Positions 53,439-63,237 are shown, counted from the stretch's first letter. The stretch is DNA of 64,000 bases from Aquipseudomonas ullengensis (GCF_014174475.1 NZ_JACJUD010000001.1:1-64000); one strand, 5' to 3'. Notes: generated by a model from the sequence alone, not told the origin. Translations and numbers: made by a program.

Positions 53439-54833
53439 CTAGCCCAGCCGCGCCAACGCCTGGCGAAACGCCGGCGGCAGGCTGCCGCCCAGGCGTACCT
53501 GGCCATCGCGCTGCTGGAGGATTTCCATGCGTTCCAGCCAGGCCTCGAATTCCGGCGCCGGGCGCAGGCCGAGGGTCTGGCGCACGTACAGCGCATCGTG
53601 AAAGGAGGTGGTCTGGTAATTGAGCATCACGTCATCGGAACCGGGGATGCCCATGATGAAGTTGATCCCCGCCACGCCGAGCAGGGTCAGGAGCATGTCC
53701 ATGTCGTCCTGGTCGGCTTCGGCGTGGTTGGTGTAGCAGATGTCGCAGCCCATGGGCACGCCCAGCAGCTTGCCGCAGAAGTGGTCTTCCAGGCCCGCGC
53801 GGATGATCTGCTTGCCGTTGTACAGGTACTCGGGGCCGATGAAGCCGACCACGGTGTTGACCAGGAACGGCTTGTAATGACGGGCCACCGCGTAGGCGCG
53901 TACCTCACAGGTCTGCTGGTCAACGCCGTGGTGGGCGTTGGCCGACAGCGCGCTGCCCTGGCCGGTCTCGAAGTACATCAGGTTGTCGCCAAGGGTGCCG
54001 CGCTTCTGCGACAGCCCGGCCTCGTAGCCTTCCTGCAACACCTGCAGGTTGATGCCGAAGCCGGCGTTGGCCGCTTCGGTGCCGGCGATGGACTGGAACA
54101 CCAGGTCGACCGGCGCGCCGCGCTCAATGGCGGCAATGGAGCTGGTGACGTGGGTCAGCACGCAGGCCTGGGTGGGGATCTCGTAACGCTGGATGACCGC
54201 ATCGAGCATCTTCAGCAGATCGCTCAACGCGCCCAGGCTGTCGGTGGCCGGGTTAATGCCGAACATGGCGTCGCCGTTGCCGTAGAGCAGGCCGTCGAGA
54301 ATGCTGGCGGCGATGCCGGCCGGATCGTCCGTCGGGTGGTTGGGCTGCAGGCGCGTGGACATGCGCCCGCGCAGGCCCATGGTGTTGCGAAAGCGGGTGA
54401 CCACGCGAATCTTCTGCGCCACCAGGACCAGGTCCTGCACACGCATGAGCTTCGACACGGCGGCGGCCATCTCCGGGGTCAGGCCGGGGGCGAGTGCCCG
54501 CAGCGCGGCCTCGTCGGCCTGCTCGCCAAGCAGCCAGTCGCGAAAACCACCGACGGTCAGGTGGCTGATCGGGGCGAAAGCGGCGGCATCATGGCTGTCG
54601 ATGATCAGCCGGGTGATCTCGTCGCTTTCGTAGGGAATCAGGGCTTCATCGAGGAAGCGTTTGAGCGGGATATCAGCCAGGGCCATCTGTGCCGCCACGC
54701 GCTCGGCGTCGCTGCTGGCGGCCACGCCGGCCAGGTAATCGCCGGAGCGTGCCGGGCTGGCCTTGGCCATCACCTCCCGCAAGCTATCGAAGCGCCAGGT
54801 CTGGTGACCGACCGTATGAACAAAAGCAGCCAT
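53439..54833 (-). CDS. eutB: Ethanolamine ammonia-lyase large subunit EutB
   Basis: A 464-residue catalytic TIM-barrel subunit. Conserved segments: RSGDYLAGVAA, LQPNHPTDDPAGIAASILDGLLYGNGDAMFGINPATD, YFETGQGSALSANAHHGVDQQT, NTVVGFIGPEYLYNGKQIIRAGLEDHF and LNYQTTSFHDALYVRQTLGLRPAPEFE, as in E. coli EutB. The start at 54833 has AGAGGC upstream. It is transcribed with eutC, away from ureD. An NtrC-like site and a weak -24/-12 element lie upstream. Confidence 0.96.
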   Translation of the reverse strand: MAAFVHTVGHQTWRFDSLREVMAKASPARSGDYLAGVAASSDAERVAAQMALADIPLKRFLDEALIPYESDEITRLIIDSHDAAAFAPISHLTVGGFRDWLLGEQADEAALRALAPGLTPEMAAAVSKLMRVQDLVLVAQKIRVVTRFRNTMGLRGRMSTRLQPNHPTDDPAGIAASILDGLLYGNGDAMFGINPATDSLGALSDLLKMLDAVIQRYEIPTQACVLTHVTSSIAAIERGAPVDLVFQSIAGTEAANAGFGINLQVLQEGYEAGLSQKRGTLGDNLMYFETGQGSALSANAHHGVDQQTCEVRAYAVARHYKPFLVNTVVGFIGPEYLYNGKQIIRAGLEDHFCGKLLGVPMGCDICYTNHAEADQDDMDMLLTLLGVAGINFIMGIPGSDDVMLNYQTTSFHDALYVRQTLGLRPAPEFEAWLERMEILQQRDGQVRLGGSLPPAFRQALARLG

Positions 54834-54930
54834 GGGCGAGCCTCTTATGGATAACAGCCACGAGGCTCGAGCAGAGCACAGGTGAGTCGATTCGCGAGAA
54901 TGGCCAGCATCCGCTGCCAAGAGTAGACCT

Positions 54931-54946
54931 TGCAAACTTCGCGCAC
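54931..54946 (-). promoter_or_regulatory. Weak sigma-54-like element upstream of eutB
   Basis: On the minus strand GTGCGCGAAGTTTGCA has a perfect -12 half (TTGCA) at the right spacing, but one of the two invariant -24 guanines is T. The predicted start would leave a leader of about 85 bases to eutB. Ethanolamine use in P. aeruginosa is sigma-54 dependent, which makes the position plausible. Confidence 0.3.
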
Positions 54947-54998
54947 AGCGGCAAGGCCCGCGTGTTATCGCGGCCACAGGGCGGCCCGCGCCGGCCAT

Positions 54999-55015
54999 TG
55001 CGCCACAACGGTGCG
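54999..55015. promoter_or_regulatory. NtrC-like binding site between eutB and ureD
   Basis: TGCGCCACAACGGTGCG matches TGCACC-N5-GGTGCA at 10 of 12 positions. It is centred about 118 bases before the ureD start predicted from 55099-55114, a normal enhancer distance, and could serve both divergent operons. Confidence 0.62.
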
Positions 55016-55098
55016 CGACGCAAGGGCGGCGCCCCAGCGCAAGGCAGGGATACTCGCGCGAGCGGAACGCATACGTGTGGCAGCACGACGCCAGGTCG

Positions 55099-55114
55099 AG
55101 GCATGACTATTGCT
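55099..55114 (+). promoter_or_regulatory. Sigma-54 promoter of the urease operon
   Basis: AGGCATGACTATTGCT fits TGGCACG-N4-TTGC-W with two mismatches outside the invariant GG and GC pairs, which are correctly spaced. The predicted start is near 55125, leaving a leader of about 185 bases to ureD. Confidence 0.72.
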
Positions 55115-55309
55115 TTGCTTGAGTACCGGTTTGGGGCCTCGCGAGGGGACAAAAATCAGGTCAATACGCGAGATTTACGGGCTGTTCAGTGAGCCTTCCT
55201 AAGCCGCTTTTTCGCTTCACTACCGACCCAAGACAGATCCTGAGCCGATGCAACCCCTTGTGAGCCCGATATACACTGGCGCAACGCTCGCCCCGGCTGG
55301 ATGCCTTTC

Positions 55310-56149
55310 ATGACTGCCGCACTGCCCTCCGCCGTATTCACTCCCGCCTGGCACGCCGAACTGGAGCTGGCCTACGCCCGCCAGCAAGACTGGACGCGCC
55401 CGGTATTGCGCCGCCACCTCGGCCCGCTGCGGGTGCAGAAACACCTGCATGCCGAAGGCCCGCAGGTGTGCCAGCACATCATCGTCCACCCGCCTGGTGG
55501 TATTGCCGGCGGCGACACCCTGCACATCAGCGCCACGGTTGGCGACAACGCCTGGGCCCAGCTGACCAGCCCCGGCGCCGCCAAGTGGTACCGTGCCGCC
55601 GGCCCGGCGCAGCAGCGCGTGGAGCTGCGCGTAGCGCCCGGCGCCACCCTGGAATGGCTGCCGCAGGAAACCATCGTCTATGCCGGGGCCCAGGCCGAAC
55701 TGCAGACCACCATCGAGCTGCACGGCGATGCCCGCCTGCTCTACTGGGACATGGTCGCCCTCGGCCGCCCAGCCTGTGACGAACGCTTCGCCAGCGGCCA
55801 CTTTCAATCCCACCTGGACATCCGCCGCGACGGCCAGCTGCTGTGGCACGAACGCCAGCGCATCGCCGGCGACGACGGCCTGCTCGACTCGCCCATCGGC
55901 CTGGCCGGGCAACCGGTATTCGCCACCCTGCTGGTGACCGGTGACGTCAGTGCCGAGCTGTTGGAACGCTGCCGTGAACTGCCCTCGCGGGTACGCGGCA
56001 ACCTCAGCCAATTGCCCGGCCTGCTGGTGGCCCGCTGCCTGGCCAGCGAGGCGCTGCACGCCCGCGCCTGGCTGATCGAACTCTGGCGCCTGCTGCGCCC
56101 TGAACTGCTCGGGCGCGACGCCGTGCCCCCACGTATCTGGAGTACCTGA
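55310..56149 (+). CDS. ureD: Urease accessory protein UreD (UreH)
   Basis: A 279-residue scaffold protein that binds apo-urease for nickel loading with UreF and UreG. Features: [48 protein letters not shown] and [14 protein letters not shown]. Two ATGs (55301 and 55310) are in frame; the second is chosen for the GGATGCC upstream and fit to relatives. The stop overlaps ureA (TGATG). The genes ureE, ureF and ureG are not in the window and must lie elsewhere, as in P. aeruginosa. Confidence 0.95.
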   Translation: MTAALPSAVFTPAWHAELELAYARQQDWTRPVLRRHLGPLRVQKHLHAEGPQVCQHIIVHPPGGIAGGDTLHISATVGDNAWAQLTSPGAAKWYRAAGPAQQRVELRVAPGATLEWLPQETIVYAGAQAELQTTIELHGDARLLYWDMVALGRPACDERFASGHFQSHLDIRRDGQLLWHERQRIAGDDGLLDSPIGLAGQPVFATLLVTGDVSAELLERCRELPSRVRGNLSQLPGLLVARCLASEALHARAWLIELWRLLRPELLGRDAVPPRIWST

Positions 56150-56451
56150 TGGACCTTTCGCCCCGCGAGAAAGACAAGCTGCTGATCTTCACCGCCGGCC
56201 TGGTTGCCGAGCGGCGCCTGGCCCGTGGCGTGAAGCTCAACTACCCGGAAGCCATGGCGCTGATTTCCGCCGCCCTGCTCGAAGGTGCCCGCGACGGCCG
56301 CACAGTCGCCGACCTGATGCACTACGGCACCACCCTGCTCGCCCGTGACCAGGTCATGGAAGGCGTGCCGGAAATGATCCCGGAGATCCAGATCGAAGCC
56401 ACCTTCCCTGACGGCACCAAGCTGGTGACCGTCCACCAGCCGATTGCGTAA
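56149..56451 (+). CDS. ureA: Urease gamma subunit
   Basis: A 100-residue structural subunit: [54 protein letters not shown] and [18 protein letters not shown] are typical. It is coupled to ureD by a one-base overlap. A palindromic repeat separates it from the acetyltransferase gene. Confidence 0.97.
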   Translation: MDLSPREKDKLLIFTAGLVAERRLARGVKLNYPEAMALISAALLEGARDGRTVADLMHYGTTLLARDQVMEGVPEMIPEIQIEATFPDGTKLVTVHQPIA

Positions 56452-56456
56452 ATACC

Positions 56457-56507
56457 GTAGGGCGGGGGCAACCCGCGCACCCCGTTCGCGGGTTTCACCC
56501 GCCCTAC
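56457..56507. repeat. GTAGGGCGGG palindromic repeat inside the ure operon
   Basis: GTAGGGCGGGGGCAACCCGC and GCGGGTTTCACCCGCCCTAC form a long hairpin directly after the ureA stop and 13 bases before the acetyltransferase start. Its right edge abuts the ribosome binding site (GAGGAACC). Confidence 0.85.
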
Positions 56508-56520
56508 GCGAGGAACCGAG

Positions 56521-57033
56521 ATGATCATTCGAGACGCGACCGAGGCCGACCTGCCGGCCCTGCGCGACATCTACAACGACGCGGTGCTCAACACCACGGC
56601 GATCTGGATGGACAACACTATCGACCTGGCCAACCGCCAGGCCTGGTTCGCCGCCCGCGCCCAGCAGGGCTACCCGATTCTGGTGGCCGAGAATCCAGCC
56701 GGCGATGTGGTCGGCTACTCCTCGTTCGGCGACTGGCGGCCCTTCGACGGTTTCTGCAACACCGTCGAACATTCCGTCTATGTGCGCGCCGACCAGCGCG
56801 GCAATGGCCTCGGCCCGCTGCTCATGGCGGCCCTGATCGAGCGCGCCAAAAGCTGCGGCAAACACGTGATGGTCGCCGCCATCGAGAGCGGCAACGGCGC
56901 CTCGATCCGCCTGCACGAACGCCTTGGCTTCATCACCACCGGGCAGATGCCGCAAGTGGGCCGCAAATTCGGCCGCTGGCTGGACCTGACCTTCATGCAA
57001 CTGATCCTCACCCCGGAGCGCAGCGCACCATGA
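56521..57033 (+). CDS. GNAT acetyltransferase of the phosphinothricin/methionine-sulfoximine type
   Basis: A 170-residue GNAT protein. Features: [68 protein letters not shown] (acetyl-CoA loop RGNGLG) and [29 protein letters not shown]. It matches the PAT/YncA group; the P. aeruginosa gene in the same position (PA4866) has been shown to acetylate methionine sulfoximine rather than phosphinothricin. It lies between ureA and ureB and overlaps ureB by four bases, so it is expressed with urease. A role in protecting glutamine synthetase is an inference. Confidence 0.9.
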   Translation: MIIRDATEADLPALRDIYNDAVLNTTAIWMDNTIDLANRQAWFAARAQQGYPILVAENPAGDVVGYSSFGDWRPFDGFCNTVEHSVYVRADQRGNGLGPLLMAALIERAKSCGKHVMVAAIESGNGASIRLHERLGFITTGQMPQVGRKFGRWLDLTFMQLILTPERSAP

Positions 57034-57335
57034 TTCCCGGCGAATACCAGATTCAGGACGGCGAGATCGAGCTCAACGCCGGCCGCCGCACCCTCAGCGT
57101 GACCGTAGCCAACAGCGGCGACCGGCCGATCCAGGTCGGCTCGCACTTCCACTTTTTCGAAACCAACGACGCACTGAGCTTCGACCGCCCCGCCGCCCGT
57201 GGTATGCGCCTGAATATTCCGGCCGGCACGGCGGTGCGCTTCGAGCCGGGGCAGAGCCGTGAAGTCGAGCTGGTCGACCTGGCTGGCGAGCGCCGCGTGT
57301 TCGGCTTCGCCGGGCGGGTGATGGGCGATCTGTAA
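57030..57335 (+). CDS. ureB: Urease beta subunit
   Basis: A 101-residue subunit: [61 protein letters not shown] and GFAGRVMG are canonical. It overlaps the acetyltransferase gene by four bases (ATGA). A REP pair fills the gap to ureC. Confidence 0.97.
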   Translation: MIPGEYQIQDGEIELNAGRRTLSVTVANSGDRPIQVGSHFHFFETNDALSFDRPAARGMRLNIPAGTAVRFEPGQSREVELVDLAGERRVFGFAGRVMGDL

Positions 57336-57359
57336 ATTTTGAGGCGTCTGCTATGGCCT

Positions 57360-57425
57360 TATCGCGGGCAAGCCCGCTCCTACATGTAATCGCATTCCCT
57401 TGTAGGAGCGGGCTTGCCCGCGATA
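57360..57425. repeat. Inverted REP pair between ureB and ureC
   Basis: TATCGCGGGCAAGCCCGCTC-CTAC and GTAGGAGCGGGCTTGCCCGC-GATA face each other across 18 bases. These are classic Pseudomonas REP sequences with GTAG ends. The pair sits inside the urease operon, 50 bases before the ureC start. Confidence 0.9.
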
Positions 57426-57474
57426 GTGAGCGCAGCGAGCGGCAGCAAACCCAATTGAATCTGAAGGCGAACCC

Positions 57475-59175
<1,701 letters not shown>

Positions 59176-59196
59176 AGCGCGCGCAACCCACGCTGC

Positions 59197-59223
59197 CTCT
59201 GGCCGGCCACGCGCCGGCCAGAG
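59197..59223 (+). terminator. Hairpin after ureC
   Basis: CTCTGGCCGG and CCGGCCAGAG form a perfect 10-bp stem with a 7-base loop, 21 bases after the ureC stop. There is no T tract, so it may be an inefficient terminator. Confidence 0.5.
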
Positions 59224-59268
59224 TCGGATAAGCTGTGGTATCCGCCACTCGATCATCAGTCTGGAATC

Positions 59269-60003
59269 ATGACCATGAAAGCCCGCCTGGCTTTCCTCAG
59301 CCTGCTCTGCATCTTCCCCGGCCTGGCGCTCGCCGCCGACCCGATTACCGTGGCCTGGCGCAACAAGGCGCCCTATCACTATGTCGAGCAAGGCGTCGAA
59401 CAAGGCTTTTTGCTTGAGCGTGCGCGCCAGGTATTCGCAGCGGCCGGTATCGAAACCCAGTTCGTCCAGCATCCGGCCAAACGCATCTGGCACAGCTTCG
59501 AACAAGGCACGCGCAATTACTGTTCATTCGGCTGGTACCGCCTGCCCGAACGCGAGCGCATCGCCCTGTTCAGCCAGACCTTCCACACCGATGCGCCGCA
59601 GATCGTCCTGGCCAGCACCCGGGCGCTGTCAGCCATCCAGGCGCACCCCAGCTTCGCCGACCTGCTGCAGGACAAACGCATCACCCTGGGCCTGCTCGAT
59701 GGCGTGTCCTACGGCCCCAGTCTCGACCAGCTGATAGCCGGCAGCGCCAACCACATCCAGCACGCCACCGTCGAACCCGCGGTGATGATGCGCATGGTCG
59801 CCGCCCACCGGGTCGACTACATGCTCGCCGACCAGGCCGACTGGGATTACCTGCACGAGCATAAGACCGGCCTGGACGGCATCGTCGAGCAGCACTTCGC
59901 CGACATGCCGGCGGGCCTGGAGCGCTTCATCATCTGCAGCAAGGACGTCTCGCCAGACGTGATGACGCGCATCAACCAGGCGATTACCCAGCTGCCCCAA
60001 TAG
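59269..60003 (+). CDS. Periplasmic solute-binding-like protein (SBP_bac_3 type)
   Basis: A 244-residue secreted protein with a signal peptide (MKARLAFLSLLCIFPGLALA). The mature part resembles amino-acid-binding proteins: ITVAWRNKAPYHYVEQGVEQGFLLERARQVFAAAG, RERIALFSQTFHT, ITLGLLDGVSYG and YMLADQADWDYL. No ABC permease is nearby, so it may be an orphan sensor protein; two ATGs (59269 and 59275) are possible starts. It ends three bases from the convergent DksA-like gene. Confidence 0.8.
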   Translation: MTMKARLAFLSLLCIFPGLALAADPITVAWRNKAPYHYVEQGVEQGFLLERARQVFAAAGIETQFVQHPAKRIWHSFEQGTRNYCSFGWYRLPERERIALFSQTFHTDAPQIVLASTRALSAIQAHPSFADLLQDKRITLGLLDGVSYGPSLDQLIAGSANHIQHATVEPAVMMRMVAAHRVDYMLADQADWDYLHEHKTGLDGIVEQHFADMPAGLERFIICSKDVSPDVMTRINQAITQLPQ

Positions 60004-60006
60004 ACC

Positions 60007-60273
60007 TCAGCGCAGCTGGCTGTCCTTGCTGCCCCGCCGGTTGTAGCCGCTGGCCGCCTGCTGCGCCTTGTCGTGCGCGCCCTGGCAGGCCACGCACAGG
60101 CGTACGCCAGGCACGGCCTGGCGCCGCGCTTCGGGGATCGGCGCATCACATTCTTCGCAATGACTCAGGCTTTCGCCTTTGGGCAGCTGGCTGCGGGCGC
60201 GGGCAATGGCGTCCTCGATGCTGCTGTCGATCTGTTCCTGCACCGCCCCGTCGCTGGTCCATCCACCGGCCAT
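60007..60273 (-). CDS. DksA/TraR-type C4 zinc-finger protein
   Basis: An 88-residue protein with a C-terminal four-cysteine zinc finger, CEEC and CVAC (about 39-42 and 61-64), and RRQAVPGVRLC between them, as in YbiI-type small DksA relatives. It lacks the long coiled coil of true DksA. The function is unknown. The start at 60273 has GGAGGT seven bases upstream, which decides it over a longer frame. Confidence 0.85.
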   Translation of the reverse strand: MAGGWTSDGAVQEQIDSSIEDAIARARSQLPKGESLSHCEECDAPIPEARRQAVPGVRLCVACQGAHDKAQQAASGYNRRGSKDSQLR

Positions 60274-60464
60274 GGGCACCTCCACCTGGCTAGTCACTGT
60301 CCCTTGTAGATATGCGCGGCGCGCGCAGCATTTGCAAGCCGACACCTGGCCCGGCTGCCGACCGGCCGGCACGGAAAAAGCCTACAGAACATGGCGAAGC
60401 ACCCGACTTCGCAACGGCCCGGCAATCGCCACACTGGCGGTTTTACTTCTGCGAAGGATCGAGC

Positions 60465-61160
60465 ATGTGCGACTTCAGCACCCGCTTACGCCCCTGGCTC
60501 TGCGCCCTGCCGCTGATACTGCTGCAGGGCAGTGCACTGGCTGATGTCGCCCCGGCGCCGGTCGAGCCGAATGTGCTCGATATGGAGCGCTTCCTGCTGC
60601 TCTACCGCGCCACCGGCGATGAACGCTTCATGCAGCGCCTGAACCAGCATGGCGAACAGTTCCAGCACGCCATCGCCGGGCGCAAAGACCCGAATACCCT
60701 GCACAACCTCTGGCTGACCTACCAGGAAAGCGCGCAACGGGTGCACCAGGCCTATGCAGTGCGCGAGCTGGACCTGGATAGCGAACTCGACCAGGCGCTG
60801 CAGGTCTCCGGCTTGTTCAGCGCCTTCCTCCCCCAGGCAGAAACCGCCACAGCCCCGAGCCTCGCCGACAACCTGCGCCAGCTGGCGCGAATCAAGGCCG
60901 CGCTCGCCACCCAGGCAGCAACCGCCAGTGGCTCGCTCAAGGCCAGCGCCATCAGTGCACGAATCGACCGGCAGCTCGGCGCCCTGGCCCGCAGCGATGC
61001 CGAGCTGTACGCCAGCATCATGCCGCGCTGGCGCTACCTGCAACTGACCGAGCGCAACGGCAAGACCCTGCTCTATCCGTTCAACGCGCAGATCGAGTTC
61101 ATCCTCGCCAGGCTGCAGGCGGCCGAGCCACGGGGCGCCAGCGAGCGGCTGCAGCTGTAA
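60465..61160 (+). CDS. Uncharacterised secreted helical protein
   Basis: A 231-residue protein not recognised beyond its place next to the DksA-like and PEP-mutase-family genes, the same neighbourhood as in P. aeruginosa. A signal peptide (LRPWLCALPLILLQGSALA) is followed by a helical body with DMERFLLLYRATGDERFMQRLNQHGEQF and IMPRWRYLQLTERNGKTLLYP; the first part looks like a sensor-type helical bundle. GAAGGATC precedes the ATG. No enzyme motif is visible. Confidence 0.75.
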   Translation: MCDFSTRLRPWLCALPLILLQGSALADVAPAPVEPNVLDMERFLLLYRATGDERFMQRLNQHGEQFQHAIAGRKDPNTLHNLWLTYQESAQRVHQAYAVRELDLDSELDQALQVSGLFSAFLPQAETATAPSLADNLRQLARIKAALATQAATASGSLKASAISARIDRQLGALARSDAELYASIMPRWRYLQLTERNGKTLLYPFNAQIEFILARLQAAEPRGASERLQL

Positions 61161-61167
61161 CGGCGGA

Positions 61168-62037
61168 CTACTCCTTCACATCCATGTATTCACGCGCCCA
61201 GACGATGTAGTCCTCGGGCTGGGTGTACTTGTGCGACAGCTCGGAGGCGCTGAGGTCGGAGGTGCCGGCGGTGACCTGCCGCTGCTCGCGCAGGCAGTCG
61301 TAGGTGGCCTTGATCGCGGCGAAGTAGGCGGCGTGGCCGTCCACCGCGATGCGCACGCCGAGCGAAGCCAGGCGCGCATCGTCACGCAGCGACGGGTTGC
61401 CGTAGGTGACCAGCATCAGCGGCACGCTGAGGTGCTCGGCAATCAGCTCCAGGTGTTCGAAATCGCGGATGCCGACCATGCAGATGGCATCGGCCCCGGC
61501 GGCCTGGTAGGCCTTGGTGCGGTTGATCACTTCGCTGACATCGAGCACGCCGGCATGGGTGCGGGCGATGATCGCCAGGTCCGGGTCGACCCGTGCCTCC
61601 AGCGCCGCGCGGATCTTGCCGACGCCCTCGCCGACGCTGATCAGGTCGGTGGACTTGCGCCCGAACTGGGCCGGCAGCAGGGTGTCTTCCAGGGTCAGCG
61701 CGGCGATGCCGGCACGCTCCAGTTCGACCACCGTGCGCATCACGTTGAGGGCGTTGCCGTAGCCGTGGTCGGCGTCGGCGATCACCGGCAAGCGCGCCAC
61801 GCGGCCGATGCGGGTGGCCTGCTCGACGAACTCGCTGAGGGTGATGAGGGCGAAGTCAGGGGCGGCCAAAACTTGTAGTGAAGCTACAGAACCGCCCAGG
61901 ATGCCCACTTCGAAGCCGAGGTCGGCGGCTATCCGTGCGGACATCGGATCGAACACCGAAGCCGTGTGGTAGCAAGCGTTGGCGCTGAGCAGCGCACGGA
62001 ACTGGGCGCGGAGGTCATGGTGCGAGGTTCTTTGCAT
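61168..62037 (-). CDS. Isocitrate lyase/PEP mutase-family oxaloacetate decarboxylase
   Basis: A 289-residue TIM-barrel enzyme of the PEP mutase/isocitrate lyase superfamily. The metal-binding [12 protein letters not shown] and [14 protein letters not shown] are visible, as are [10 protein letters not shown] and ADAICMVGI. The KKCGH loop of isocitrate lyase is absent. It matches the PA4872 type, characterised as an oxaloacetate decarboxylase; its wider role is unclear. The start at 62037 begins the conserved part. Three copies of the palindrome TGTAG-N5-CTACA lie at 62108, 62083 and, inside the gene, at 61874. Confidence 0.9.
   Translation of the reverse strand: MQRTSHHDLRAQFRALLSANACYHTASVFDPMSARIAADLGFEVGILGGSVASLQVLAAPDFALITLSEFVEQATRIGRVARLPVIADADHGYGNALNVMRTVVELERAGIAALTLEDTLLPAQFGRKSTDLISVGEGVGKIRAALEARVDPDLAIIARTHAGVLDVSEVINRTKAYQAAGADAICMVGIRDFEHLELIAEHLSVPLMLVTYGNPSLRDDARLASLGVRIAVDGHAAYFAAIKATYDCLREQRQVTAGTSDLSASELSHKYTQPEDYIVWAREYMDVKE
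61874..61888. promoter_or_regulatory. Intragenic copy of the TGTAG-N5-CTACA operator
   Basis: TGTAGTGAAGCTACA is a perfect palindrome in its 5-bp arms, located at about codons 50-55 of the oxaloacetate decarboxylase gene. Its centre is 209 bp from the nearer promoter copy. The codons it forces (GTA, TCA, CTA) are rare in this GC-rich genome, suggesting that the DNA site itself is selected. Confidence 0.65.
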
Positions 62038-62082
62038 GGGATGCGCTTCACTGAGGTCGTGGTCGGTTCTGTCGGGCAATTA

Positions 62083-62122
62083 TGTAGCAAAACTACAAAA
62101 CCAGTCATGTAGTAAAACTACA
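62083..62122. promoter_or_regulatory. Two tandem TGTAG-N5-CTACA operators
   Basis: TGTAGCAAAACTACA (62083-62097) and TGTAGTAAAACTACA (62108-62122) lie 46-85 bases upstream of the oxaloacetate decarboxylase start, centres 25 bp apart. A dimeric regulator is expected. The arm and spacer lengths resemble the TGTAAT-N-ATTACA type bound by HexR in some gammaproteobacteria, but the bases differ and the regulator is not identified. Confidence 0.7.
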
Positions 62123-62195
62123 TTGTTAGCCGATCAGCCTTGCATTCAGCTTTCAGCCCGCACTCTTCGCCCCGCGAAGGCTCCGCAGGTTGGGC

Positions 62196-63194
62196 CTACA
62201 AGTCCGCCGGCAGCTGCGGGCCGACACCGGCGCCCGTCAGCAGGCCATACGCCATCCACAGCACCAGCGCGGCGTAGACCAGGCGCGGCAGCCAGGTCGC
62301 CAGTTGTTCCTGGAAACTGGCCAGCGCGGCCGACTCGCGACTGGCATAGCTGAGCAGGGTTGCCGGCAAGCTGCCGCTGGCTTCCCCCGTGCGCACCAGG
62401 CCAAGCAGCTGCGCCTGGCCAGGAAACGTCAGCGGCACCAGCGCCTGGGCCAGTGGTGCACCAGCCTGTACCCGTTGCTGCAGACCGAGGAAATCGCGCC
62501 GCAGCTGGCTGTTACGCAGCGTCGCGGCGGCCTTGGGTAGGGCATCGAACATCGGCAAACCCGCCTCCAGCATCAACCCCAGGCTCTCGAAGTAATCGCG
62601 CAGGTTGCGCCGCGCCAGCATCGGCCCGAACAGCGGCAGGCTCAACAAGGCGCTGTCCACGCTGCTGGCCCGCACGGCGCTGGCCGGTCGCTGCAGGTGT
62701 TGCAGCAGGCTGCGCCCCAAAAACAGCAGAGCGCCCAGCATCAGCAAGGGTTGCACCACGCCCCACAGGTATCCGAACAGGCTCAAGCTGCCGCCAACCA
62801 GCGCGGGCAACGGCTGGATCAGCAGCGCCAGCAGCAACACGCCAGCCGGCATCAGCAAACGCGACTTCAGCGCCTTGGCCTGCGCCGCCTGGTGCCCGTA
62901 GGTGTCGGCCAGGCGCCGGTACAGGCGCGCGGGACTGCCAGCGCTCTGCGCGGCCTGCAGCAAGGTGACTTCCAGCGGCGAGAACAGCCCGGCCTTCTGC
63001 CCCGCACTGGCCAGGTCGCGGCCCTGCGCCAGTTGCCGGGTGGTCGCCTCGATGCGGGCCTGGGTGGCCGGGCGCAACTGCAAGGTGGCCAGGGCTCGAT
63101 CCAGCGGCAAGCCGGCCTGTTCCATCGCGGCCAGTTGGGCGAAAAGCACGGCGCGTTCGTTGAGGTCGAGCACGGCGGACGAAGATGACGACAT
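62196..63194 (-). CDS. Orphan type II secretion/pilus F-family inner-membrane protein
   Basis: 332 residues with the duplicated GspF/PilC pattern: an N-terminal helical domain (LFAQLAAMEQAGLPLDRALATLQ ... LFSPLEVTLLQAAQSAGSPARLYRRLA), two to three hydrophobic stretches in the centre (LLMPAGVLLLALLIQPLPAL, LWGVVQPLLMLGALLFL), a second copy (LESLGLMLEAGLPMFDALPKAA ... QLLGLVRTGEASGSLPATL) and a final helix. It resembles assembly platforms of pili or secretion systems, but no ATPase, pseudopilin or secretin gene is near. The start at 63194 opens the first domain. Confidence 0.82.
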   Translation of the reverse strand: MSSSSSAVLDLNERAVLFAQLAAMEQAGLPLDRALATLQLRPATQARIEATTRQLAQGRDLASAGQKAGLFSPLEVTLLQAAQSAGSPARLYRRLADTYGHQAAQAKALKSRLLMPAGVLLLALLIQPLPALVGGSLSLFGYLWGVVQPLLMLGALLFLGRSLLQHLQRPASAVRASSVDSALLSLPLFGPMLARRNLRDYFESLGLMLEAGLPMFDALPKAAATLRNSQLRRDFLGLQQRVQAGAPLAQALVPLTFPGQAQLLGLVRTGEASGSLPATLLSYASRESAALASFQEQLATWLPRLVYAALVLWMAYGLLTGAGVGPQLPADL

Positions 63195-63237
63195 GCGGCT
63201 TATCCCGAAAACGATGGGCGCAGTGTAACGGCTGCGC

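Larger units (their letters stand above)
54834..55309. other. Gene-free control region between divergent eutB and ureD
   Basis: This 476-base stretch has no supportable gene. It holds an NtrC-like site (54999-55015), a sigma-54 promoter for ureD (55099-55114) and a weak sigma-54-like element for eutB (54931-54946). No cobalamin riboswitch is recognisable upstream of the B12-dependent eutB. Confidence 0.6.

Noticed and set aside
54901..54920. TTGGCAGCGGATGCTGG on the minus strand as a sigma-54 promoter for eutB
   Set aside because: The GG and GC pairs are two bases closer than sigma-54 promoters allow.
55277..55291. TGGCGCAACGCTCGC as the ureD sigma-54 promoter
   Set aside because: The -12 half is TCGC and the start would fall almost on the ureD ATG; the element at 55099-55114 is a better match at a sensible distance.
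54834..55309. Cobalamin riboswitch for the B12-dependent eutBC
   Set aside because: No B12-box-like conserved sequence or matching stems could be found in the leader.
62083..62122. Short regular palindromes as a CRISPR or phage attachment site
   Set aside because: The 15-bp units are operators by position and symmetry; there are no spacers, integrase or tRNA gene.
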